DNA of 64,000 bases from Ariolimax columbianus (taxonomy: Eukaryota; Mollusca; Gastropoda; Stylommatophora; Arionidae): assembly GCA_036924085.1 (NCBI GenBank), contig JAVGWX010000001.1:8422681-8486680 (forward strand), read 5' to 3'. Below the pieces are notes generated by a model, which worked only from the letters and a program-made list of their open reading frames with translations, searched no databases and had not been told where the DNA came from. Shown piece after piece: positions 36,123 to 47,649 of this stretch; position 1 is the stretch's first letter; the number at the start of each line of letters is the position of its first letter. The position numbers were made by a program, and so were the translations under genes.

Positions 36123-39100
36123 ATGCACGGGGCCGCAAGCCTAACAAAACAGTGCAACGTAAATCACAGTATGATGGAAGCACAACCTATTCGAAAAACG
36201 TATGGCGCTCATCCTGAGGAGACCCCCCAGGCAGCGATAGCGCCGGGCCCCACGCCTCGAAGGGGCCCACCCTTGACTACTGGTGGTCACCCACCCATAT
36301 GTCGTGGAGTCAAGGCACATGGCTATGGGGAAACGACTATTGGCCAAAACCTCAAAACCCTCAAAATATTACAGTGGAATGCGGAGGGAGTCATTAACAA
36401 AAAACTTTCCCTAACACACCACCTGCATGAAGGTAAGATTGACGTGGCATGTATCCAGGAAACGCACCTCAACAATAACCATAAATTCTCAATCAGAGGA
36501 TACCAGACTTTCCGTCTAGATAGAGAAGGCCACAAAGGAGGGGTCCTGATACTGACCAGAAACAGCATACCGAGTAGCGCGGTACCTGTCAATCACACCG
36601 GACAAGCAGAAATTGTAGGAGTTGACATAATGGCTCAAGAGACGAAGCTCCGCATTTTCAATCTGTACGGACCACCAAACAGAGACCTATCGCTCTCGAG
36701 TATGGAGGTCAGAGACTCCAACTGCATAGTGGTTGGAGATTTCAACAGCCACTCGGAGAGATGGGGATACTCTGACACAGACAGCAGAGGTGACGAAGTG
36801 GAAGATTGGGAGATAGATGCAAATCTCTCCCTAATCAATAGGCCGGAGGATAGCCCTAGCTTCTATTCAAGAACATGGCATACCACCTCGACTCCAGATT
36901 TGGCCTTCTCCACACAGGACATACACTATAAAATAGACCGCCAGGTGCTAAACCAACTGGCAGGTAGCGACCACAGGCCGATCAGGCTAACCATTGACAT
37001 GGAAGTAGGCCCACAGGAAACAAAACCGCTCCCACGTTGGAATTACAAACGAGCCGACTGGGACAGATTTGCAATCCTGACAGATGGGCTGTGTGAAACC
37101 ATCAACACACGAAACACCAAAATGAAGCCCATGGTAGAGAGCCTAAGCAAGGCAATAATGCAAGCCGCCACTGAAACCATCCCAAGAGGAGCTAGGAAAA
37201 ACTATAAGCCCTACTGGAATGATGAGTTACAGAAAGTGGAAGATGCAGTAACAAATGCTAGGAACATGGCAGAACGAGAAAAATCCGTGGAGGCAAACAT
37301 CGCAATCGAAGCCGCCGCGGCGAAGTACAAACACACTCTTAAGCAAACAGCAAGAGAAAGTTGGAAAAACAAAACGGAAAGTTTAAAGCTGGACAAAGAA
37401 GGGAACAAGCTATGGAAGCTAGTCAGAGCCATGAACGACGAAACCCCGTCAAATAAACAAATTACTATCAAGCAAGGCGAGAACTTGATCACAGGTAAGA
37501 AAGCCGCAAACACCTTTGTCGATCACTATGCCAGAGCAAACCACATCGAGGTCCCTGCAGATAAGCATACAGACATTAGCGAAGAGCTAAAGGGGCACGA
37601 AAACATAAATACGGCTCCTGAAGAGCACATGATGGCCAAACTAACAATGCGCGAAATGGAAGAGGCTATGAGAACACTAAAGAGAAGGAAATCTCCCGGA
37701 AAAGACGGGATAACAAACGAAATGCTGATGGGGCTGGGCCAAACAGCGAAGAAAAAACTACTATCAGTCCTGAACCAAAGCTGGAAAAGGGGTATTGTAC
37801 CCCAGGCATGGAAAGATGCAATACTGGTACCAGTACCAAAAACAGGAAAGGACAAAACAGATCCGAATGGATACAGGCCCATAAGCCTACTGAGCTGTGT
37901 CGGCAAGCTGATGGAACGGATGATAAACACCAGACTGATGTGGCATCTGGAAGAAAAACGAATACTAATTCCACAGCAAGCCGGCTTTAGACAGCACAGA
38001 TCCACTGAGGACCAGGTCATCCTCATAGCCCAGGAGATAGAAGATGCCTACCAGGCACAGAAACACACAGTAGCTGTTTGGGTGGATCTGGAAAAGGCAT
38101 TTGACAAAGTCTGGAAGGATGGACTTAGAGTCAAGCTAAGAAGAAGTGATGTTTGTGGGAAGATGTACAAGTGGATCAACCACTACCTCAAACAAAGAAC
38201 GGCCAGAGTCCAAGTACAAGGGCAGATGAGCAAAAAGGTGACACTCGAGCAGGGAGTACCCCAAGGGGGAGTACTGTCACCCACACTCTTCCTGGTATAT
38301 ATAAACGATATTACAGAGAATATACCAAGAAGAGTCCATAGCTCAATGTTTGCAGACGATCTGGCTATGTGGACCTCTGAAAAGAATCTCACCATAGCAA
38401 GAAATCGGATGCAAACGGCCCTAACATCGCTGGAAGAGTGGGCGAACTCATGGCTGGTCAAAATAAACGAGGAGAAAACCACGTGCACAATATTCTCGCT
38501 CTCATTAAAACCCCAAAGTACCAAATTAAGCCTAAATCACAAAATCCTGCAGCCAAACGACAACCCAACCTATCTGGGAGTCACATTTGATCGGCGCATG
38601 ACATGGAAAAGTCAGATTGAGAGAAACCGAATGAAAGCCAGAGAAAGAATGGCGATCATGAGGAAACTTGCTGGCACAAGCTGGGGAGCAGACGAAGGCA
38701 TACTAAAGAAACTGTACACTGGAAGAGTGAGACCAGTTCTCGAGTATGGCATCGCGGCATGGACAACAGCAGCGAAGGCGAACTTCGATAAAGTTAACAA
38801 ACTTCAAAACCAAGCCATGCGAATTATAACAGGTGGCATGAAGTCAACGCCAATTGTAGAACTTGAAAAGATTACAAAACTGCAATCCATGACCGACAGA
38901 AGAGACTGCAGAGCCCAGCTGCAGTCAGAGAAACTCCGAAGACTGACGGACCATCCAATGTACCAGAGGCTAAACAATTTGGGAACTGGGAAACTAAAGC
39001 GGAGAAACTTTGCAGAAATAGCCAAAGCAAAGATGCACGAAGATCCCATAAACGCACTAACAACACCAAAACCCATCACTACTGTACGAAAACCTACTTG

Positions 39101-40031
39101 GAGGCAGGATATATTTCCAGAGGTGGTAGAAAATATACCAGGTATTGCAAACAAAAACTGCCAGACCGAAAAAGAAAGGAGAGACACTACCCTAAGCTTC
39201 ATAACGAAAAGCTACCCAAGCATGGACTGGACCCATGCATACACCGACGGTTCTGTAACAAACACTACACAGAACGGAGGGGCAGGAGCATTCCTGAACC
39301 TACCAAATGGCAGAAAAATAACACTGTCATTCGCTACTGGTAAGTACACAAGCAATTTCAGAGCGGAGGCAGAGGCACTGAGGGCGGCAGTGGAAGAAAT
39401 GGCAACACACAGTGAAAATGAGAGCCACATAGTCTTGCTGACAGATGCTCTCGCCGTAGTCACAGCGCTAAAAAGCCAGAAAAACACTGAGCTTAATGAC
39501 TTAAGAGCAGCACTCTGCAAACTGTGCCAGCTGTCCGCACCAAAAAGGGTAGTGGTACAGTGGGTTCCGTCACACTGCAACATCCAAGGCAACGAGGAGG
39601 CAGACAGACTGGCAAAAGAAGGTGCAAGGCTACCACAAACAGATACCAGTATGACGTACGAAGAGTCAAAACGGCTTATCAAAGCCAGGTACATTACCAA
39701 ATGGGAAACCGAACATACTGGTTACACCAAAAACGATGCCTATTACCAGTTGAACCGAAGAGAGCAGGTCGTTGTCTTCAGACTTCGCACTGGCCACAAT
39801 AGACTGAGGTACCACCTATTCAACAAATTGAAGATAGGGTGTACCGACGAATGCCCGTGCGGTACTGGTAAAATGACCACTGAACATCTGCTGCAGAACT
39901 GCCCGACATACGGGGATCAGAGAGAGCAGATGTGGCCATTGCCAGTGGAACTGCAAGACAAGCTCTATGGTAGTGGCGAGAGTCTCAGGATGACCGCCGC
40001 TTTTTTCGAAAAAATAATGGTTACTGTCTGA
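36123..40031 (+). CDS. LINE polyprotein: endonuclease, reverse transcriptase, RNase H
   Basis: A single uninterrupted frame of 1302 codons. Order with approximate residues: a Pro-rich, poorly conserved N-terminus (1-78); an AP-like endonuclease (about 80-290) with QWNAEGV, CIQETHL, GDFNSH (~206) and SDHRPI (~282); RT (about 500-830) with GYRPISLLSCVGKL, QAGFRQHRSTEDQ, VDLEKAFDKV (~654), PQGGVLSPTLF and the catalytic FADDLAMW (~743); RNase H (about 1037-1170) with YTDGSV, AEAEALRAA, TDALAVV, PSHCNIQGNEEAD; and a C-terminal Cys/His cluster CPCG..HLLQNCP (~1244). Domain order and RNase H place it in the I-like group of non-LTR retrotransposons, where it would nick DNA and reverse-transcribe its RNA at the nick. 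No separate ORF1 is visible upstream; rRNA-like leader occupies that place. The start is uncertain: the ATG at 36123, or the ATGATG at 36171. All catalytic motifs are intact, so the copy may be active or recent. Confidence 0.93.
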   Translation: MHGAASLTKQCNVNHSMMEAQPIRKTYGAHPEETPQAAIAPGPTPRRGPPLTTGGHPPICRGVKAHGYGETTIGQNLKTLKILQWNAEGVINKKLSLTHHLHEGKIDVACIQETHLNNNHKFSIRGYQTFRLDREGHKGGVLILTRNSIPSSAVPVNHTGQAEIVGVDIMAQETKLRIFNLYGPPNRDLSLSSMEVRDSNCIVVGDFNSHSERWGYSDTDSRGDEVEDWEIDANLSLINRPEDSPSFYSRTWHTTSTPDLAFSTQDIHYKIDRQVLNQLAGSDHRPIRLTIDMEVGPQETKPLPRWNYKRADWDRFAILTDGLCETINTRNTKMKPMVESLSKAIMQAATETIPRGARKNYKPYWNDELQKVEDAVTNARNMAEREKSVEANIAIEAAAAKYKHTLKQTARESWKNKTESLKLDKEGNKLWKLVRAMNDETPSNKQITIKQGENLITGKKAANTFVDHYARANHIEVPADKHTDISEELKGHENINTAPEEHMMAKLTMREMEEAMRTLKRRKSPGKDGITNEMLMGLGQTAKKKLLSVLNQSWKRGIVPQAWKDAILVPVPKTGKDKTDPNGYRPISLLSCVGKLMERMINTRLMWHLEEKRILIPQQAGFRQHRSTEDQVILIAQEIEDAYQAQKHTVAVWVDLEKAFDKVWKDGLRVKLRRSDVCGKMYKWINHYLKQRTARVQVQGQMSKKVTLEQGVPQGGVLSPTLFLVYINDITENIPRRVHSSMFADDLAMWTSEKNLTIARNRMQTALTSLEEWANSWLVKINEEKTTCTIFSLSLKPQSTKLSLNHKILQPNDNPTYLGVTFDRRMTWKSQIERNRMKARERMAIMRKLAGTSWGADEGILKKLYTGRVRPVLEYGIAAWTTAAKANFDKVNKLQNQAMRIITGGMKSTPIVELEKITKLQSMTDRRDCRAQLQSEKLRRLTDHPMYQRLNNLGTGKLKRRNFAEIAKAKMHEDPINALTTPKPITTVRKPTWRQDIFPEVVENIPGIANKNCQTEKERRDTTLSFITKSYPSMDWTHAYTDGSVTNTTQNGGAGAFLNLPNGRKITLSFATGKYTSNFRAEAEALRAAVEEMATHSENESHIVLLTDALAVVTALKSQKNTELNDLRAALCKLCQLSAPKRVVVQWVPSHCNIQGNEEADRLAKEGARLPQTDTSMTYEESKRLIKARYITKWETEHTGYTKNDAYYQLNRREQVVVFRLRTGHNRLRYHLFNKLKIGCTDECPCGTGKMTTEHLLQNCPTYGDQREQMWPLPVELQDKLYGSGESLRMTAAFFEKIMVTV

Positions 40032-40056
40032 CTGTGTACGCAGAAGAAGAAGAAGA

Positions 40057-40555
40057 AGTATCCTACATACTTGTACCAAAACGTTAAATGTGAATATAGT
40101 TGTATCCTACATACTTGTACCAAAACGTTAAATGTGACTATAGTTGTATCCTACATACTTGTACCAAAACGTTAAATGTGAATATAGTTGTATCCTACAT
40201 ACTTGTACCAAAACGTTAAATGTGAATATAGTTGTATCCTACATACTTGTACCAAAACGTTTAATGTGAATATAGTTGTATCCTACATACTTGTACCAAA
40301 ACGTTAAATGTGACTATAGTTGTATCCTACATACTTGTACCAAAACGTTAAATGTGAATATAGTTGTATCCTACATACTTGTACCAACACGTTAAATGTG
40401 AATATAGTTGTATCCTACATACTTGTACCAAAACGTTAAATGTGACTATAGTTGTATCCTACATACTTGTACCAAAACGTTAAATGTGACTATAGTTGTA
40501 TCCTACATACTTGTACCAAAACGTTAAATGTGACTATAGTTGTATCCTACATATG
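40057..40555. repeat. Minisatellite, 44-bp unit, ~11 copies
   Basis: Units of ttgtatcctacatacttgta, ccaaaacgttaaatgtgact, atag follow the (GAA)n tail of the LINE without a gap. Copies are nearly identical, alternating tgactatag and tgaatatag. It is absent after the 3' end of the derivative element, so it is flank rather than LINE tail. Confidence 0.95.
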
Positions 40556-40624
40556 GCCTTATCGAGACTTTATGTCTTTCTGTCTTTCTCTCCCTCTTTC
40601 TCATTCTTTCTTTCTCCCTTTCAG

Positions 40625-40694
40625 GCGGCTACGTTCTGCAACTTCTCGGTCCACAGATTGGAGTAGAGTGTCATCATGGTCATCCCCAACAAAA
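40625..40694 (+). CDS. Candidate internal exon of an unknown host gene
   Basis: A long pyrimidine tract (about 40565-40623) ends in cag, followed by a 70-bp segment and a strong donor (caacaaaa|gtaagt). Two of three phases are open; the phase reading GYVLQLLGPQIGVECHHGHP looks the more protein-like. I do not recognise a family. The splice signals are the main evidence, and no partner exon was found. Confidence 0.35.
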
Positions 40695-40809
40695 GTAAGT
40701 GATAACCAAATGGTGACAGAAGTATCCTCTACCTTTTTTGCTCGACTAACTATTTGATGATTAGAACAGAACTCTCTACTGAAATTGGTAGATTCCTGCT
40801 TCTTTACAA

Positions 40810-41322
40810 CATTGGCATTTCACTTGATAGTGTTACAGGAGCTTCTTATAGTCCAGTGTGAGGTGGTTTTCACTTGATAGTGTTACATGAGCTTCTTATA
40901 GTCCAGTGTGAGGTCGTTTTCAGTTGATAGTGTTACAGGAGCTTCTTATCGTCCAGTCTGAGGTGGTTTTCACTTGATAGAATTACAGGAGCTTCTTATC
41001 GTCCAGTCTGAGGTGGTTTTCACTTGATAGTGTTACAGGAGCTTCTTATCGTCCAGTCTGAGGTGGTTTTCACTTGACAGTTTTACATGAGCTTCTTATC
41101 GTCCAGTCTGAGGTGGTTTTCACTTGATAGAATTACAGGAGCTTCTTATCGTCCAGTCTGAGGTGGTTTTCACTTGATAGTGTTACAGGAGCTTCTTATC
41201 GTCCAGTCTGAGGTGGTTTTCACTTGACAGTTTTACATGAGCTTCTTATCGTCCAGTCTGAGGTGGTTTTCACTTGATAGTGTTACATGAGCTTCTTATC
41301 ATCCAGTCTGAGGTGGTTTTAC
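40810..41322. repeat. Minisatellite, 50-bp unit, ~10 copies
   Basis: Units of ggtggttttcacttgatagt, gttacaggagcttcttatcg, tccagtctga. Two variants (tgttacagga and ttttacatga) alternate irregularly. Confidence 0.95.
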
Positions 41323-41334
41323 TTAGTGCACCTT

Positions 41335-41525
41335 CTCTTGGATCGGTCTTCATCTTGTCGCCCCAGGAGACCCTTCATGTCTGGTGTCCACACGGGAAAC
41401 TCAACTGTGGTCGTTCAAATATTCTTGTGCCATCAACTGCCCGTCCATAGAGAATATCTTTGGAAACGATATCGTCTTCCATGCAGCAAACATGGCCAGA
41501 CAAATCACATTTTCACTACTTAATG
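41335..41525 (-). pseudogene. LINE C-terminal scrap
   Basis: Minus-strand translation gives GHVCCMEDDIVSKDILYGR, then GTRIFERPQLSF, which resembles the GHV.RM.D.R.PK..LYGEL region conserved near the end of many LINE polyproteins. It is short and stop-containing, and abuts the 50-bp minisatellite. Confidence 0.6.
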
Positions 41526-42429
41526 AATGGCTTCCTGCTTGAGATATGCATCTCAGCGTTTCTCACCCTTTCATTCCATGAAACGCCTAGAATATATAGC
41601 AGGAGACGAAAGGTGTTAAGAGCTTAATTTGTTTCACATAGGTTGTCGTATTATAGGAGCGTGCAGGCAACACGTGCATCATAAAGTACGGTTTTGGTCT
41701 GGATTGTAAGTTTAGGGTTTTGTGAAAAGTGGCAGCAGCTCTGTCAATGGGATTGTCATTTTCAGCGTCTACACAGAGCTTGTCTTTCAAATTTGGATCA
41801 GAGATGTGTGAACAACTCATAAGTATCAATTGGGACTGTTTGTGGGGGATCTATTATTAGTCTCAGAAAGGTCGTTTTGCTTAGACTTATTGTGACGTCA
41901 CAATCTGTACATGCATATCTGAGTGAAGTGATTTATCACGATTTGCATTCCCTGTTAATTGTGACTATGCATTGCATCATCATCTGCAAATTAAATTTCT
42001 TTAATAGTGACATTCTTGATTTTTATTTTGACCTTGAGGCACACCATATTAAATAGACATACGTCTGACTTAGTGCGTTAGCAAATTCATTGGCTTGCGT
42101 TGCAACCTACACAATTCATTGGAAAAGCAAACAAAATTTTAATCGTATCAGAACCTAGTTGGAAACTTGTTTAACAAAAAAAAATAGCAAAGCGCGGTTC
42201 TGACATTACAGTGTTTCAAGTGTAAACAAATATGGATAGATATGCTTCAGATACCGCACTGAAACAATAATAAGAACAATGCATAAATTATAACCAAAAG
42301 GCTTTGATTTGTGACAAAACAAAGTACATTTGCACTACGACTCTATGGAAGAAACGATTAACAGTTCAACAAGAATTAAGAACACATATTAAAGATATTA
42401 AGACATACTTAACTCCATTATCCATTTGA
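41526..42429. other. Unassigned AT-rich stretch
   Basis: No gene or repeat recognised. The 80-codon minus frame (41829-41587) has no identifiable domain. Confidence 0.4.
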
Positions 42430-42830
42430 ACTCTCTCTTTCGACTTCTATCACCCAGGAGTGCAAAGGCCATCAACTAACCCTCGCCAAGCAGCTCTGTC
42501 CTGTTCAATCTTTTCTATTTCCTTCCAGCTTTTTCCTGTTTTTTTTTACTTCCGTCTCCAGATCTCGTCTCCATGTATTTCTTGGTCTGCCTATGCCTCT
42601 CCTTCCCTGGAAGTTCCATTACAGGGATTTCCTGGGGATACTCGCCTGTGGCTTTCTTAACGTATGACCCATCCATCTCCACTTTCTTCCTAAGATTTCC
42701 TGTTCCAATTTACCTTGTACCGCTCTATCCCACAGTCTGTCGTTTGTAACATTGTCAAACAATTTTATACCAAGAATCTTTCTCAGGCATCTGTTGACAA
42801 ACCATCCATATGAACAGGTCGATTATATTT
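42430..42830 (-). pseudogene. LINE C-terminal fragment, third family
   Basis: Minus-strand translation from 42830 gives WFVNRCLRKILGIKLFDNVT, NDRLWDRAVQ, EQEILRKKVEMDGSYVKKAT, then RHRQTKKYMETRS with frameshifts. This matches the F.N.CLR.IL.I.W.D...N..LW plus RGRP..TW.RD pattern of the C-terminal region of a LINE family common in animals. No RT core remains. Confidence 0.75.
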
Positions 42831-45339
42831 AGCGGATGTGAAAAGTCTGCCAGGAAAGTGTACCGAGTGATAAGAAACCAGATGGTGTTTGCGTGCATAC
42901 GAAATGGGAACAGAGGGAGAGAGGAACTGTTAGAGGAGATAGAGGCTAGGAAAAGATATAGAACATGTGGACGCTGTACGGTAACCGAGACATTACTCCG
43001 AGCGCCGGCTTTGTAGCCTCACCCACGAACTCCACGCACAGAGTCTAGACCCGGCATATTTGCTCTCTAGAAATCAGGCTGCACCTCTGTAAATCATGCG
43101 TCATCCTAATCAATTTGCATGGCCCCAAAACCTAGACGATATTACAGTGAGATTAGAAGCGGCTTGAGGCATTCTTGGAATCTGATGGCAGGACCTGGTC
43201 CCCAACAGCGAGGTTGCCATAAGGGCACCGCTCAGGAGCCTTTCTTCGGTGTTGGAACGACATCGCCTCTCTATTTTCGGATGTGTAGCCTGTCTCTCTG
43301 ACGATTTTCCGGTCCACACGCTTGTACATCTGCTCATTTGAATCAGAGATGAGAATAGACCGATACCTCATTGGGTCGCCCCCCAGGACCGTTTGAGCAA
43401 CATTTGCTGAGACACATAACTTCCACTACATTTGCTCTGAATGCAGACTGGGACTCTACCATCAGCCACGGGCTCTTATTGTCTAGCTGTGTGATTTGGC
43501 TACTTAACTTGTGTGGCTGAATACAGCTCATGAGAGAGAGCAAGTTATTCACAGCATCTATCGTATCCGATCACCACAGGAGCAAGAGACAATGTCTATA
43601 ACTCTTACCCTGTCCAACGGCATTGAAGTGGTTGGCGACGGGAATGGCAGTGTTCGTGAATATCATTAAGGCGTTACCGGATGTGTGAACGGAATTTCAA
43701 ACCAGTCTCTCAGAATTTGTTGTGTCATCCAGGTGAACAATGTTGGAATATATAAGTTTGCAAGACTTGTGTAACAGTTCCCGCCGGAGCAGAGAGTTCA
43801 GGACAGGGGTGATGTGGTTGCTGATAACAAAGGTATCTGAATGCGTGTCAAGGTCACTCACCGTCTCAATAAAGGAAAACAGAGTTTGGGCAAGGAATGT
43901 GGACAGGTAGGAGCTGATCACTGGCCTTCCGATTTGGGTAGGGGGAGAATGAGTGACAGACGGATTGGCAACGGAGCTTGCTGCGATAGAGTGACAGGTG
44001 TGCAAAGTATTTCGTTCAAATAAGACTGAAAAGAGCCAACCCCTGAGATCCATTGGTCAAGCTCTTATTCTGCTTGAGTGTATATAACTCGAGACAAAGC
44101 TTAGCTCAAGAGGCTGGATGAGAGAGGCTGGATAGAGAGATGAGAGCGAGAGATAGAGAGAGAGAGAGAGAGACTGAATTTAGGAGTCTGTTTAGCTCAC
44201 CGACTTAGATAGAGGAGCGATTGATAGACTGTTGCACGAATGTTAGTGATAGAACAGGATAGCTCAAGTAGGTGTGTGAGTTTTGTATTAATATATAATC
44301 TGAACGTATGTTGTAAGCAGGACACATTGTGAACGAGGTATGTCCAGATCGCCCGCCTGAGGGGAATTGAGTGAGGAAGAGTTGATGAGAGTGTGTTAAG
44401 GGAGCAGATCTGAGAGGTGTGTGTGGCAATAGAACTGGGAAATGATAGTTGGGAATTCCTTCAAGAGCTAATGCTTAAAATTTCCGCTTTATTTAATATT
44501 TACATTAACTTATATATAACATATGAATATTTAGTTAAGATGATATGTTTTGGTTTGTAATTCCACTACTCATTTTTCTGATATGAGTATTATATAATAA
44601 ATATACCATCTTCTGTGTACTATATTATTTGCAGTGTGTGGTCGTGATTGATGTGGATGAGTGTGATAATGTTCTAAGTTAGAATAACGGCCAGTGCAAA
44701 ACAGTGGGGTTTGCCACACTTGTAAGTGAATTCTTTTCTGTTAGTAAACATAAATAAATAGATCAAAGCTGCAGCGGTATTGACGGCCAACACTGCCATG
44801 ACACCGAAGGTTTCAGTGTTGATGTATGAACAGATCGTACAGACTCGCTTGTTGTTATAGGGATTTATTTGTCATTGCAATTATTGGGCACCACTGTTCA
44901 CACAGCTTCTAACTAGCAAACCTATCTAGTTGTTGTACCCTATGCATAAGACAAGGACATGATCAGAAAATACCTGGAGTGTGGAAGGAACGGGATGAAT
45001 ATTAGAGAGATAGCGGAACTTTGTATAAAGAACAGATAAGCTGTGTGGGTGGAAAGTATGTGCAAGTTTCACACTCTCAAATGGAGGTAGGGGAGGATGT
45101 ATAAAGTAGGCAGTACGGGAGGCAGTGAGAACCTGTTTGAGGGTCTGACAAGCAGATATGCTTGTGGAAAAAGTCAAACATCTATTGGATTTTAAGATGG
45201 AACCTTTGCTGACATAACAAAGCCGACGGAGGCGTAGTAACTGAGGAAAAGTGTAATCAAAACACATTTTAAAATGTCAGAAAATTAGTGGAGATTATTG
45301 CAGGAGTTGAAATGAATGATGAAATCATTGTTGGAGGAA
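42831..45339. other. Unassigned stretch
   Basis: Several overlapping short frames on both strands (42810-44053) but no recognisable domain. A (GA)n tract lies at about 44145-44172. The G/C-richer part at 43020-43700 could hide an old element that I cannot identify. Confidence 0.35.
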
Positions 45340-46015
45340 GCAAACGGATGATGACAGTGGTGGAGACGGGGAAAGGAATATTGGAGACAGTGGTGGAGAC
45401 GGGGAAAGGAATATTGGAGACAGTGGTGGAGACGGGGAAAGGAATATTGGAGACAGTGGTGGAGAAGGTGAGAAGAATGATGGAGACAGTGGTGGAGAAG
45501 GTGAGAAGAATGATGGAGACAGTGGTGGAGAAGGTGAGAAGAATGATGGAGACAGTGGTGGAGAAGGTGAGAAGAATGATGGAGACAGTGGTGGAGAAGG
45601 TGAGAAGAATGATGGAGACAGTGGTGGAGAAGGTGAGAAGAATGATGGAGACAGTGGTGGAGAAGGTGAGAAGAATGATGGAGACAGTGGTGGAGAAGGT
45701 GAGAAGAATGATGGAGACAGTGGTGGAGAAGGTGAGAAGAATGATGGAGACAGTGGTGGAGAGTGCGAATGGATGTGTGGAGACGGTCAAACGAATGATG
45801 TAGACCGTGGTGGAGAAGGCAAAAGGAATTATGGAGACCGTGGTGGAGAAAGCGAAATGAATGATGGAGACACTGATGGAGACGGTGATAGGAATGATGG
45901 AGACCGTGGTGGAGAAGGCGAAAGGAATGATCCAGACAGTGGTGGAGAAAGCGAATGGATTGATGGAAACAGTGGTGGAGAAAGAAAAACGATTGGTAGA
46001 GACAGTTGTGGATAG
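45340..46015. repeat. Minisatellite, 33-bp unit, ~20 copies
   Basis: The central block (about 45453-45760) has nine or more almost perfect copies of gtggtggagaaggtgagaag plus aatgatggagaca; the flanks have diverged variants. The unit is 11 codons long, so frames stay open on both strands (252 codons minus, 171 plus). I read them as repeat artefacts; there is no start context, splice site or non-repetitive coding flank. Confidence 0.9.
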
Positions 46016-46263
46016 AATGTTTACCAATGTGTGAGATAACTAGGATGTGAAACAGACTGCAGGAGGAATGATGTGGAACTCGGTAATACCAATACTATTG
46101 TAAATGTGTCAGCAGAACATCTGTTGTAATAGCCCTTGATATAGTGGCTACTAAATAAGTTATTCGAGGTGATACATGCATGCACATGGATTCATTGGGC
46201 ACATATTTGAGCCCATGGCCAGTATGCTGATCTAGCCAAAGAACGTGTCATTGTACTCAACAG

Positions 46264-46469
46264 TACTTAAAGGTCAGGTCGAGCTCAGCTTGTCGGTTGA
46301 GTATTGAGATGGAGAGGTTGATCCTCTTGTCGAAGAAGAACTGGTTCTGGAAGGCTGTCGAAATGATGGTTAAAGGTTTAGAGGGAGCAATCATCCAACA
46401 CGAAAAGCAGTGGGTTGTGCCAGAGAAGAACACAGAGGAGAAGACAGCGGCCGTAGTTAGTGTCCTTGG
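46264..46469 (+). CDS. Weak candidate exon, unknown protein
   Basis: Plus-strand open segment of 68 codons without low complexity (for example RLSIEMERLILLSKKNWFW, then AIIQHEKQWVVPEKNTEEK), bounded by a plausible acceptor (actcaacag|tactta) and a possible donor (ccttgg|gtaatt). After an in-frame stop at 46471 the same frame continues with similar coding character (LENAIKEVRHKFN). It could be a host exon or a decayed retrogene; no family recognised. Confidence 0.25.
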
Positions 46470-47214
46470 GTAATTACACAGACTGGAAAATGCTATCAAG
46501 GAAGTTAGACACAAGTTCAACATCATCAGTCTGAATCTTTCGTCATGCCTTAATTGTTAATCTGTAGAGAGTAGGGTGCATGTAGAACACATTTTTTCTT
46601 CTTATTCTTCATCGTACGCTGTTTACAGCGATATTTACGTTGCACTGATTTAATTTGTTAGCCAGTGGCTCAGTGCATCCGATTTCAACAAGCGTTTCTG
46701 TAGGGTTGCCCTCCTTAGCCTTTGGCTGTCCCCAGCCTAACTGCAAGGCAGCAGTTGTTTTTGGTCAGAGTTGTCTCTCTTGGGAAGTTGTCTTGCAGGA
46801 CTATCGAGTCTTCCCTACTCGTGTCTATAGCGTTTGGCAATGATATGATGGACTATGTACTAGTTTGTACTATCCCGGAAGAGAGGCAGTCCAGTGTGAC
46901 TTTTTCCCAGGATCGTCACGTCCTGCCAGAAACGTAGCATATGCATATGAGTGAGGTATCTTTTTGCTCGCTCTATTTTCTCGGCTCATCTGCAGTGATG
47001 GTACGCCTAGCATTCCCCGCCACCAGGGAGCTTGCCACCATAGGACAGGAGGTGCAGTGTCCGCTGGACTGCATCTCTTCTGCGTCCATTGGAATGACTG
47101 ATAGCAGACAGATGCAGAGGGCGAAGAAGGAGTGCATTTTACCAGGTGCATTCCTGCGGCTCGATCGGGCCGAGACACAAGCCCCAGCCATGTCGTAGCC
47201 TCCCATCTCAGCGG

Positions 47215-47330
47215 TGCTGAGATTTTGGGTGGGATTCTGGCTTAGAGGCGTTCGGCCGTAATCCCTCAGATGGTAGCTTATCAGCCAAGCACGTGGACCA
47301 AATGTCAGCGACCTGTGATTCCTCTCGAAA
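47215..47330 (-). rRNA. 28S 3'-end-like block B in derivative element
   Basis: Minus strand: cgagaggaatcacaggtcgc, tgacatttggtccacgtgct, tggctgataagctaccatct, gagggattacggccgaacgc. Closer to native 28S than block A and lacking the ctaccctac part. It is a duplicated rRNA-derived module, not a gene. Confidence 0.8.
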
Positions 47331-47649
47331 TAGTGCATTTGACCAGGTGACAAGCCTAGTCTTGCACGGAAATGTTGTCCGCCTAGGGAGCGGACATGGT
47401 TAAGGGTTGAGTCTCAGCAGTTCGCAGTGAGGTAGCTGATCTACTGCTTAGGGCACCCGACCGAGAACTAAGTCTTCTACAAATGATTTCATTCCTCATC
47501 GCCGTATGGGGTGAATATCGAGCAGCTTCCCGCCCGCTTTTATCAGCGGACGGCAGAGACCTCATTCTGCGGCTTGACCGAGCGGGGCTGGAGCGTGACC
47601 CCGAGGTCCCCACCATGTCGAAGCCTCCCTTTGCATTCGTGCTGGGCTG

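Larger units (their letters stand above)
34373..40057 (+). mobile_element. Apparently intact LINE with rRNA-derived leader
   Basis: About 5.7 kb. The order is a fragment of genuine 18S (34373-34549); three tandem 18S-28S chimeric units (34486-35130); a 28S 3'-end-like block (35131-35352); further leader (35353-36122); one long ORF (36123-40031) with endonuclease, RT and RNase H; a 3' end (tgtgtacgcagaag) and a (GAA)n tail (about 40041-40058). The leader is shared, with the same internal order and the same 18S junction, by the ORF-less copy at 46593-48259, so it belongs to the element and is not local debris. No convincing target-site duplication was found; the element abuts minisatellites on both sides. 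Whether the 18S part is element, target or transduced sequence is open. Confidence 0.8.

Noticed and set aside
36123..40031. R2-type (28S-targeting) element, suggested by the 28S-like leader
   Set aside because: The ORF has an N-terminal AP-like endonuclease and a C-terminal RNase H, not the restriction-like endonuclease of R2-type elements.
34340..40070. Target-site duplication of the full-length LINE
   Set aside because: Both edges run into different tandem repeats and no shared flanking word of useful length was seen.
45269..46027. 252-codon minus and 171-codon plus frames with an 11-residue repeat
   Set aside because: Stop-free on both strands because the unit is 33 bp; the same happens at 34090-34372. 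Treated as repeat artefacts.
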